From the NCBI GenBank assembly GCA_023423235.1, contig JAFAFY010000161.1:1-5621 (forward strand): a DNA stretch of 5,621 nucleotides. The letters are read 5' to 3'. The DNA comes from Pseudomonadota bacterium. GTDB lineage: Bacteria > Pseudomonadota > Gammaproteobacteria > Xanthomonadales > Xanthomonadaceae. The notes beneath the pieces are model-generated. The model was not told the origin of the DNA, made no database searches, and was given only the letters and a program-made list of their open reading frames with translations. Positions 1 to 5,103 of the stretch are shown one piece after another. The first letter of the stretch is position 1. Each line of letters starts with the position of its first letter. The translations under genes and the position numbers were made by a program.

Positions 1-127
1 CGCCAAGGGCGTCGAGCCCGGGGTAGTGGCCGCGGTTGAAGCTGGCGACCTCGTGCCCGCGTTCGACCAGCCCGCGGCACAGCGCCTGGCCGAGGAATCC
101 GCCGCCGCCGGTGACCAGGAGTTTCAT
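1..127 (-). CDS. oleD: OleD, NAD(P)-dependent 2-alkyl-3-oxoalkanoate reductase (N-terminal 42 codons only)
   Basis: Only the N-terminus is present; the gene runs off the left edge. The visible peptide opens with MKLLVTGGGGFLGQAL, a first beta strand plus the G-x-x-G-x-x-G dinucleotide-binding turn of an extended short-chain dehydrogenase/reductase. About residue 33 comes the second-strand end SFNRG, whose Asn-Arg pair would sit near the adenosine ribose/phosphate. In the olefin pathway OleD reduces the 2-alkyl-3-ketoacid made by OleA to a 2-alkyl-3-hydroxyacid, the substrate of OleC. The ATG overlaps the oleC stop as ATGA (124-127), so the two genes are co-transcribed and probably translationally coupled. 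The fold call is firm. The OleD name is inferred from the adjacent oleC, because other epimerase-like SDRs share this N-terminus. Confidence 0.86.
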   Translation of the reverse strand, partial: MKLLVTGGGGFLGQALCRGLVERGHEVASFNRGHYPGLDALG

Positions 128-1785
128 GCCGCGTTCTCCGCATCGGGCAACTGCGTCGCCGCCCACGCCGCGAGCGTCTCGCGACCGATCTTGGCGTTGT
201 GGCGGATGTCGACCGGGAAGCCCGGATGGAACAGGAAGGTGTCGATCTGCGCGGTATGCACGAAGCCTTCGCCGATATGCCGCAGTTCATCGGCAATCCG
301 CGCCTGTTCGACTTTCGCCACGCCAGGCTGCAGTTCCACGCACAGCACCGGCCGCTGCGTGCCGCGCGCACCCACACCGACCAGCGCGGTCCGGCGCACG
401 TCCGGATGCACGTTGAACACCGGCTCGACCTGCTCGGTGCACAGCGTGCGGGTGGCCGTCACCACGCGGTGGCCCTTGCGGCCGCAGAACCACAGCCGGC
501 CCTCGCCGTCGAAATAGCCGAGGTCGCCCATGCGGTGGACCACGCGGGTACTGCCATCCGGCAGGGTCTCGACGATCTTGGCCAGCGCGGTCTGCGCGTC
601 GCGGTTGAAGTAGCTGTCGGTCGCGGTCGGCCCGGCGACGGTGATCTCGCCGACCAGCCCGGGCGTGGCCAGCAGCGCGTCCGACCAGGCCGGAATGGCA
701 GCGTCGTCGATGGCGATGATGCGCACCACGTTGGGCGCGACCCCGCGGCCGACGCAGGTGCCCGCACCGTGCTCGGTGCGGGTGCGCAGCGCCACCAGTT
801 CGCGGCCTTCGATGACCGCGACCGGAAGGCATTCGGTGGCGCCGTAGGGCGTCCAGAAGTTCGCATCGTCCGGCAGCAGCGACTGGATCGTTGCCACCAC
901 GTCCGGCGGCACCGGCGCGCCGGCGGAAGTCACCCGCCGCAGCGTGGCCAGCGGCCGGCCGTAGTCGGCCAGCACGCGCATCAGGGCCGGCGAGCCGAAC
1001 AACTGGTCGACGCCGAAACGCGCGATCGCGGCGTGCAGCTTTTCCGGGTCGGCGCTGGCCGGCCGCGTGGGGTCCATGTCCGGGATGATCGAGGTCAGGC
1101 CCAGCGCCGGGTCGAACAGCGCAAACGGCGGGAAGGTCGGCAGGTCGACGCCGCCGGCGGCGATGCCGAAGGCTTCGCGCAGCATGTCGACCTGGGCGAG
1201 GAAATGCCGGTGGCGGTAAACCACGCCCTTGGGCACGCCGGTCGAGCCGCTGGTGAACAGGATCGCGGCGACATCGTCGCCCGCGGTATCGGCCAGCTGC
1301 GGGCCTGCGCCGGTGCCCGCGCGCTCGACCGCGGCCAGCGTGGCGTCGGCCAGAACGGCATGGCGTCCGGTGGTGATGCGTACCCGCGCCGATGGCGCCC
1401 AGCGCAGCAGCATTCGCGCCAGCTGGGCAAGCGGAATGCCGATGAAGGCCTCGGGCCGGGCTTCGTCCAGGCACTGGCGCAGTGCGCGCCGGTCGATGCC
1501 CGGATCCACCAGCACCGGCACCGCGCCGGCCTTGAACAGCGCGAACATCAACAGGAAGAATTCCGGGGTGGGCCGCACCATCACCACAACGCGCGTGCCG
1601 CGGCCGATGCCGCGCTGGCCCAGGCCGGCGGCAATGGCGTCGCTGCGCGTATCCAGCGCGGCGTAGGTCAGGGCATCGGTGTCGGCATAGGCGCCATCGC
1701 GTCCGGGGCAGCGCATCGCGATCCGGTCCGGATGCGCGCGCGCCAGCTGCGGCAGCGCGGCGGCGATATTGCAGGGTGCGTTCAT
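124..1785 (-). CDS. oleC: OleC, beta-lactone synthetase (AMP-dependent acyl-ligase superfamily)
   Basis: This 553-residue protein is of the usual size for OleC. It activates 2-alkyl-3-hydroxyacids with ATP and closes them to beta-lactones, which OleB decarboxylates to long-chain cis-olefins; early annotations call it an AMP-dependent synthetase/ligase. Adenylation-family motifs appear in order: the P-loop TSGSTGVPKG (178-187), YGATE (314-318), HRMGDLGYFD with the ATP-ribose aspartate (D421), GRKGHRV (435-441), and a C-terminal DIRHNAKIGRE with the catalytic-type lysine K532. The start MNAPCNIAAALPQLA matches OleC N-termini. An in-frame ATG at 1827 would add 14 residues unlike the family and lie upstream of the -10-like element, so 1785 is preferred. 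No Shine-Dalgarno is seen. oleD follows with a 4-bp overlap, and upstream lies a divergent TenA-family gene rather than oleB or oleA. The assignment is strong from motifs and neighbour. Confidence 0.93.
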   Translation of the reverse strand: MNAPCNIAAALPQLARAHPDRIAMRCPGRDGAYADTDALTYAALDTRSDAIAAGLGQRGIGRGTRVVVMVRPTPEFFLLMFALFKAGAVPVLVDPGIDRRALRQCLDEARPEAFIGIPLAQLARMLLRWAPSARVRITTGRHAVLADATLAAVERAGTGAGPQLADTAGDDVAAILFTSGSTGVPKGVVYRHRHFLAQVDMLREAFGIAAGGVDLPTFPPFALFDPALGLTSIIPDMDPTRPASADPEKLHAAIARFGVDQLFGSPALMRVLADYGRPLATLRRVTSAGAPVPPDVVATIQSLLPDDANFWTPYGATECLPVAVIEGRELVALRTRTEHGAGTCVGRGVAPNVVRIIAIDDAAIPAWSDALLATPGLVGEITVAGPTATDSYFNRDAQTALAKIVETLPDGSTRVVHRMGDLGYFDGEGRLWFCGRKGHRVVTATRTLCTEQVEPVFNVHPDVRRTALVGVGARGTQRPVLCVELQPGVAKVEQARIADELRHIGEGFVHTAQIDTFLFHPGFPVDIRHNAKIGRETLAAWAATQLPDAENAA

Positions 1786-1791
1786 GCCGCG

Positions 1792-1797
1792 ATTATC
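1792..1797 (-). promoter_or_regulatory. Candidate -10 element of oleC, placed for a leaderless transcript
   Basis: On the minus strand the bases before the oleC ATG read GGCGATAATCGCGGC-ATG. GATAAT matches TATAAT at five of six positions and ends 6 nt before the A of the start codon, so transcription would be expected to begin at or next to the ATG. No good -35 hexamer is visible (GGGCGT at 17-bp spacing), and there is no ribosome binding site. This is inferred from sequence alone. Confidence 0.5.
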
Positions 1798-1840
1798 GCC
1801 TGTCGCCGCATGCCACGCCCGCGGCACTGCGCGCAGCGCG

Positions 1841-1869
1841 TGGACGCCGCCGGCGCCCTGGCCGACAAT
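1841..1869 (+). promoter_or_regulatory. Candidate sigma-70 promoter of the tenA pair
   Basis: TGGACG (1841-1846) and GACAAT (1864-1869) are separated by exactly 17 bp. Each matches the sigma-70 consensus at four of six positions, which makes this the best complete promoter in the window. Transcription would start near 1876, leaving a leader of about 98 nt before the ATG at 1974. It lies about 70 bp from the divergent oleC -10, so one regulator bound between them could affect both units. Confidence 0.45.
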
Positions 1870-1964
1870 CGACCGTGGCCAGCCCCCGCGCCGCGCGCGC
1901 CAGCCCGACCCGCTTCCCGCACTTGCGGACGACCCGATCGGACCTTCCCCCGACCATCCTCACC

Positions 1965-1968
1965 GGAG
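1965..1968 (+). promoter_or_regulatory. Ribosome binding site of the first tenA gene
   Basis: GGAG lies 5 nt before ATG 1974. It supports this start over an in-frame ATG at 1776, which would add 66 Arg/Ala/Pro-rich residues that are unlike TenA and read back into the oleC promoter. Confidence 0.6.
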
Positions 1969-1973
1969 CCGCC

Positions 1974-2624
1974 ATGAGCCACCGCTACACCGACACGCTG
2001 CGCGCATCCGCCCAGCCCACCTGGTCGCAGGCCGTCGACCACCGCTTCGTACGCGAACTGCTGGACGGCAGCATCGACGATACGGTGATGGCCGCCTATC
2101 TGGTGCAGGACCACCGCTTCCTCGACAGCTTCCTGACCCTGCTGGGCGCGGCGATCGCCAGCGCCGACACCTTCGAGGCGCGGCTGCGCTTCGGGCGTTT
2201 CGCCGGCATGGTCTCGGGCGAGGAGAACACCTACTTCCTGCGCGCCTTCGAGGCGCTGGGCGTGGATGCGGCCGCGCGCGCGGCGATTCCCGACAGCGCG
2301 CCGACCGCAGGTTTCCAGGCGATCATGCGCGAGGCCGCGGCGACGCGCTCGTACGTGGCGACGCTGGCAGTGCTCAACGTCGCCGAATGGCTGTACCTGG
2401 ACTGGGCCGCGCGCGCGCCGCAGCCGTTGCCGCAGAACTTCGTCCACGCCGAATGGATCACCCTGCACGACAACGCGTTCTTCCGCGATTTCGTCGCGTT
2501 CCTGCGCGGTGAACTGGACCGTGTCGGCCCGGCCGAGGACGCGCTGGCGCGCGATTTCTTCCAGCGCGCGGTGCAGCTGGAACTCGCGTTCTTCGATGCG
2601 GCCTACGCCGCGTCCGGCGCCTGA
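1974..2624 (+). CDS. TenA/PqqC-superfamily protein lacking the catalytic cysteine (TenA_E-like)
   Basis: This 216-residue, all-helical-looking protein is the usual length for TenA. Family landmarks are VDHRFVRELLDG (21-32), YLVQDHRFLDSF (42-53) with the substrate-binding aspartate D46, LNVAEWLYLDWA (134-145), EWITLHD (160-166) and a C-terminal glutamate E203 in LELAFFD. Aligned by eye to B. subtilis TenA, Cys135 becomes Ala137 with a glutamate next to it (E138), Tyr47 becomes Phe49, Tyr112 becomes Phe114, and Tyr163 becomes His165; Tyr139 is kept as Tyr141. Cys-less TenA_E proteins, known from plants and bacteria, can still salvage thiamine pyrimidine precursors, so an amidohydrolase or aminohydrolase role is possible, but the real substrate is unknown. 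It is often mislabelled a TenA transcriptional regulator. A second TenA gene starts 2 bp after its stop, so the two are surely co-transcribed. Confidence 0.87.
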   Translation: MSHRYTDTLRASAQPTWSQAVDHRFVRELLDGSIDDTVMAAYLVQDHRFLDSFLTLLGAAIASADTFEARLRFGRFAGMVSGEENTYFLRAFEALGVDAAARAAIPDSAPTAGFQAIMREAAATRSYVATLAVLNVAEWLYLDWAARAPQPLPQNFVHAEWITLHDNAFFRDFVAFLRGELDRVGPAEDALARDFFQRAVQLELAFFDAAYAASGA

Positions 2625-2626
2625 GC

Positions 2627-3298
2627 ATGGGACTGTTCGAACGCCTGAAGCAGGCAGCTGCGCCGGACTGGGACGCCTACATCGACCATGCCTTCGTGCG
2701 CGGGCTTGGCGACGGCACCCTGCCGCAGGCGGCGTTCCGGCGCTACCTGGTGCAGGACTACCTGTTCCTGATCCAGTTCGCCCGCGCCCATGCGCTGGCC
2801 GCCTACAAGGCCCGCAGCCTGGCCGACATGCGCATCGCCAATGCGGGGCTGGCGGCGATCGTCGATGTCGAGATGCACCTGCACCTGCGGCTGTGCGCGC
2901 GCTGGGGGCTGTCGGCCGCCGATGTCGAGGCCAGCGCCGAACATCCGGCGACCGTCGCCTACACCCGCTGGGTGCTGGACATCGGTCTGTCCGGCGACCT
3001 GCTGGAGCTGCAGGTGGCGCTGAGCCCGTGCACGCTGGGCTACGCCGAGATCGGCCGCCGCCTAGCGCCGCACGGGGTGGATGCCCTGACGGCGACGCAT
3101 CCCTATCGCGAGTGGATCGGCGAGTACGCCGGCGACGCCTTCCAGCAACTGGGCCGCGACACCCAAGCCTGGCTGGACGACCTGGGCCGCCGTAACGGCG
3201 GCGAGGCGCGGTTCGACGCGCTGGTCGCGACCTTCGCCAAGGCCGCGCGGCTGGAAGCGGATTTCTGGCAGATGGGGCTGGACGCGGCATCCGACTGA
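2627..3298 (+). CDS. tenA: Aminopyrimidine aminohydrolase / thiaminase II, cysteine-type TenA
   Basis: This 223-residue protein has the active-site plan of TenA_C enzymes, which hydrolyse 4-amino-5-aminomethyl-2-methylpyrimidine (or thiamine, weakly) to HMP for thiamine salvage. Numbering nearly matches B. subtilis TenA: D44 in YLVQDYLFL, Y112 in TVAYTRW, the nucleophile C135 and Y139 in ALSPCTLGYAEIG, Y167 in REWIGEYAGDAF (reference Tyr163), and E210 in RLEADFWQMGL (reference Glu205). The N-terminal FVRGLGDGTLP (23-33) is also typical. One visible difference is Phe47 where the reference, as I recall it, has Tyr47. No signal peptide or membrane segment is seen, so it is cytoplasmic. No strong Shine-Dalgarno precedes the ATG, and the 2-bp gap suggests translational coupling to the upstream paralogue. 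No other thiamine gene is in the window. Confidence 0.9.
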   Translation: MGLFERLKQAAAPDWDAYIDHAFVRGLGDGTLPQAAFRRYLVQDYLFLIQFARAHALAAYKARSLADMRIANAGLAAIVDVEMHLHLRLCARWGLSAADVEASAEHPATVAYTRWVLDIGLSGDLLELQVALSPCTLGYAEIGRRLAPHGVDALTATHPYREWIGEYAGDAFQQLGRDTQAWLDDLGRRNGGEARFDALVATFAKAARLEADFWQMGLDAASD

Positions 3299-3349
3299 CG
3301 TCGCCTCATCCGCGTCTGCGGGCACCTGCGCCTGCGGGGCGCGCCGCCT

Positions 3350-3367
3350 GACGCCCGGGCCGGCGTC
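3350..3367. repeat. Perfect 6-bp inverted repeat between tenA and the lipoprotein gene
   Basis: GACGCC (3350-3355) and GGCGTC (3362-3367) flank CGGGCC and could form a hairpin. It lies 51 bp after the tenA stop and immediately before the -10-like TACCAT. No T-run follows, so an intrinsic terminator is doubtful; it could equally be an operator or chance in GC-rich DNA. Confidence 0.3.
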
Positions 3368-3372
3368 CGCGC

Positions 3373-3378
3373 TACCAT
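3373..3378 (+). promoter_or_regulatory. Candidate -10 element of the lipoprotein gene
   Basis: TACCAT sits in the context CGCTACCATCGGCGC, and transcription would start near 3385. A -35-like CTGACG lies at 3348-3353, but with a 19-bp spacer, which is longer than ideal. The leader to the ATG would be only 11-23 nt. Confidence 0.38.
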
Positions 3379-3395
3379 CGGCGCCTCCCTTCCGC

Positions 3396-3845
3396 ATGGA
3401 TCGCCCGATGCCGCTTCCGTCCCGCCGACGCGCCTGGTCCACCCTGTGCCTGCTGGCACTGGTGGCGTTGCTTGCGGGCGGCTGCGCCAGCACCGGCAAG
3501 CCGATGCAGGCGCTCGACCGCGTGCAGTACGCGTGGTCGGCGGCGGTGCGCTGGAACGATTTCGACAGCGCCTGGCAGCTGGTCGACCCGGAATGGCGCC
3601 AGGCCCACCCGCTGACCGAGCAGGCGCGCGAGCGCTACCGGCAGATCCAGGTGACCGGCTACACCGAGCGCGGCGGCGGCGCGGTCGATGCCACCAGCGC
3701 CACCCGCCTGATCGACATCGCCGTGGTCAACCGCCACACCATGGCCGAGCGCACCGTGCGCTACACCGAGCACTGGCGCTACGACGCCGCCGCAGGCACG
3801 TGGTGGATCACCGACGGCCTGCCGGACCTGTGGGAAGGCGAGTAG
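3396..3845 (+). CDS. Small predicted lipoprotein of unknown function
   Basis: The product has 149 residues. The N-terminus has an Arg-rich n-region (RRR at 10-12), a hydrophobic stretch (residues 16-27) and a lipobox-like LLAGGC ending at C30, so signal peptidase II cleavage before Cys30 is likely. Ala at the next position is compatible with outer-membrane sorting under the E. coli rule. The mature part of about 120 residues begins with a helix-like, aromatic region (VQYAWSAAVRWNDFDSAW, 43-60) and ends with alternating polar/hydrophobic strands (RTVRYTEHWRYD, WWITDGLPDLW). This looks like a small alpha+beta, possibly NTF2-like, domain; that fold is a guess. I recognise no named family. ATG 3408 (residue 5), preceded by GGAT, is an alternative start that leaves the signal peptide intact. 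The gene has its own -10-like element and stands alone between tenA and the rhodanese gene. Confidence 0.83.
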   Translation: MDRPMPLPSRRRAWSTLCLLALVALLAGGCASTGKPMQALDRVQYAWSAAVRWNDFDSAWQLVDPEWRQAHPLTEQARERYRQIQVTGYTERGGGAVDATSATRLIDIAVVNRHTMAERTVRYTEHWRYDAAAGTWWITDGLPDLWEGE

Positions 3846-3877
3846 GGCCGCGCCCTGCAGGCTGACTGCCCGACGCC

Positions 3878-3923
3878 GCCGGCCGGGCCGGCAACCCCGT
3901 CGCGCGCCGCCCCGCACGGCGGC
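3878..3923. repeat. Two GC-rich hairpin-forming inverted repeats after the lipoprotein gene
   Basis: GCCGGC-CGG-GCCGGC (3878-3892) and GCCGCC-CCGCAC-GGCGGC (3906-3923) each have a perfect 6-bp stem. They lie in the 188-bp gap between the lipoprotein and rhodanese genes and could terminate or stabilise the lipoprotein mRNA. Neither is followed by a T-run, so they are not canonical intrinsic terminators, and chance is a real alternative at this GC content. Confidence 0.35.
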
Positions 3924-3997
3924 AGGTCGCGCCGGGCCGGGGCCGCAGGGTTGGGCAGCGTTTGCCGGGTGCAATGAGTTCGCCTGGCGCGGTATGC

Positions 3998-4003
3998 GAC
4001 AAT
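3998..4003 (+). promoter_or_regulatory. Candidate -10 element of the rhodanese gene
   Basis: GACAAT in the context GCGACAATCGCCGCC closely resembles the element before tenA (CCGACAATCGACCG). Transcription would start near 4010, giving a leader of about 24 nt to GTG 4034. No convincing -35 is seen at 16-19 bp spacing. Confidence 0.42.
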
Positions 4004-4033
4004 CGCCGCCCGCTGCCCATCGTCGATCCATCC

Positions 4034-4471
4034 GTGAACTTCGAAGAACTGCTGGCCTTCCTCGGCCGAAACCAGATGCTGTCGCTGATCCTCGCCGCGT
4101 TGACGGCGGCGATCATCTTCAACGAGATCTCGCGCCTGTTCCGCGGCTTCAAGACCCTGCGCCCGGCCGAGCTGACCGCCCTGGTCAACCGCGACAACGC
4201 CCTGGTCGTCGACCTGCGCCCCTCGGGCGATTTCGCCAAGGGCCACATCTCCGGCTCGAAGAACGTGCAGATGAGCCAGTTCGACCCGGAGAACAAGCAG
4301 CTCAGCGCCGCCAAGGCGTTGCCGGTGGTGCTGGTGTGCAAGACCGGCAGCACCGCCACCGATGCCGCCAAGCGGCTGAAGAAGGCCGGCTTCCAGAACG
4401 TCTACGTCCTCGACGGCGGCATCGGCGGCTGGCAGCAGGCCGACCTGCCGCTGGTCAAGGGCAAGGGCTGA
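4034..4471 (+). CDS. Membrane-anchored single-domain rhodanese, YibN-like
   Basis: This 145-residue protein starts at GTG with the family-like opening NFEELLAFLGRNQMLSL. In-frame ATGs at 3962 and 3974 would add up to 24 residues that break this opening and run through the promoter. One membrane helix spans about residues 14-30, and a rhodanese domain follows: VVDLR (58-62), GHISGSKNV (70-78), the active-site cysteine C102 in VCKTGST, and GFQNVYVLDGGIGGW (119-133). The loop is C-K-T-G-S-T, so the Arg common at the end of C-x-x-G-x-R loops is Thr here. Cys102 could still carry a persulfide, but the substrate is unknown. E. coli yibN has the same layout and lies just before grxC-secB-gpsA. Here secB follows after 96 bp with grxC absent. 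This synteny suggests a membrane or protein-export-related role. Confidence 0.88.
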   Translation: MNFEELLAFLGRNQMLSLILAALTAAIIFNEISRLFRGFKTLRPAELTALVNRDNALVVDLRPSGDFAKGHISGSKNVQMSQFDPENKQLSAAKALPVVLVCKTGSTATDAAKRLKKAGFQNVYVLDGGIGGWQQADLPLVKGKG

Positions 4472-4495
4472 CCCGGCCCCTGCCGCCGCGGATGC

Positions 4496-4501
4496 CATAA
4501 T
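4496..4501 (+). promoter_or_regulatory. Candidate -10 element of secB
   Basis: CATAAT, in the context TGCCATAATCGGGCG, matches TATAAT at five of six positions. It begins 25 bp after the rhodanese stop and would give a leader of about 60 nt before secB. A CTGACC at 4468-4473 is 22 bp away, too far for a normal -35, so the promoter may be weak or need an activator. Read-through from the rhodanese gene is also possible. Confidence 0.45.
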
Positions 4502-4555
4502 CGGGCGTCCGATCCCTCGTTTTCGCTGGCGCGCGTGCGCGTCCTTACCCCTCCT

Positions 4556-4559
4556 GGAG
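4556..4559 (+). promoter_or_regulatory. Ribosome binding site of secB
   Basis: GGAG lies 8 nt before ATG 4568 and fixes this start. An in-frame ATG at 4535 lies upstream of the site and would add 11 residues not seen in SecB. Confidence 0.65.
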
Positions 4560-4567
4560 TTGAAGCA

Positions 4568-5101
4568 ATGTCCGAAGAACAAGCGAACGGTGCCGCAGGC
4601 GCCAATGGCGCCGCCCAGGCGCAGCCGGCCGGCCCGCAGTTCAGCGTCGAGAAGATCTACGTCAAGGACGTCTCGTTCGAGTCGCCCAAGTCGCCGGCGA
4701 TCTTCAACGAGCAGTCGCAGCCGCAGCTCAACATGAACCTCAACCAGAGCGTGCAGCGCGTCGGCGAGAACGCCTACGAGGTGGTGCTGGGCATCACCCT
4801 GACCTGCGCCACCGGCGAGGACAGCGCCAACACCGTGTACGTGGCCGAAGTGAAGCAGGCCGGCGTGTTCGGCCTGGCTGGTTTCGACCCCAACACCCTC
4901 GACGCCCTGCTCGGCACCCAGTGCCCGAACGTGCTGTATCCCTATGCCCGCCAGCTGATCGGCGAGCTGATCCAGGCCGGCGGCTTCCCGCCGTTCCTGC
5001 TGCAGCCGATCAATTTCGACGCGCTCTATGCCGAAGGCCTGCGCCAGCGCAGCCAGCAGGCCGGCGAGCAGCCGACCACCGACCAGATCGGCAACGCCTG
5101 A
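4568..5101 (+). CDS. secB: SecB, protein-export chaperone
   Basis: This tetrameric cytosolic chaperone keeps preproteins unfolded and hands them to SecA at the SecYEG translocon. The 177-residue product carries the SecB core: FSVEKIYVKDVSFESP (25-40), AYEVVLGITLT (69-79), AEVKQAGVFGLAGF (93-106), the signature CPNVLYPYAR (119-128) and GFPPFLLQPINFDALY (139-154). It is about 20 residues longer than E. coli SecB (155). The extra length is mainly an Ala/Gly/Gln-rich N-terminal tail (about 6-23) and a polar Gln-rich C-terminal tail, both likely disordered. A good ribosome site precedes the ATG. gpsA starts immediately downstream, an arrangement conserved from E. coli. Identity is secure. Confidence 0.97.
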   Translation: MSEEQANGAAGANGAAQAQPAGPQFSVEKIYVKDVSFESPKSPAIFNEQSQPQLNMNLNQSVQRVGENAYEVVLGITLTCATGEDSANTVYVAEVKQAGVFGLAGFDPNTLDALLGTQCPNVLYPYARQLIGELIQAGGFPPFLLQPINFDALYAEGLRQRSQQAGEQPTTDQIGNA

Positions 5102-5103
5102 TC

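Noticed and set aside
1876..1973. TPP riboswitch in the leader of the tenA pair
   Set aside because: Thiamine genes often carry one, but the leader lacks the CTGAGA and the other conserved THI-box segments and is too C-rich to form the expected core.
199..1977. A 592-codon open frame on the plus strand across oleC
   Set aside because: It is antisense to a gene with all adenylation motifs. Its translation is His/Arg/Gly/Gln-rich with no recognisable domain, as expected from GC-rich codon use on the opposite strand.
1782..3290. A 502-codon minus-strand open frame across the two tenA genes
   Set aside because: It is a shadow frame; its Arg/Pro/Gly-rich translation has no domain, and it would span the divergent promoter region.
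3299..3372. Intrinsic terminator after tenA
   Set aside because: A hairpin can form at 3350-3367 but no T-run follows, so I list it only as an inverted repeat.
3962..4033. Upstream ATG starts for the rhodanese gene
   Set aside because: They would translate through the candidate -10 element and add residues unlike the family, while GTG 4034 gives the expected N-terminus just before the membrane helix.
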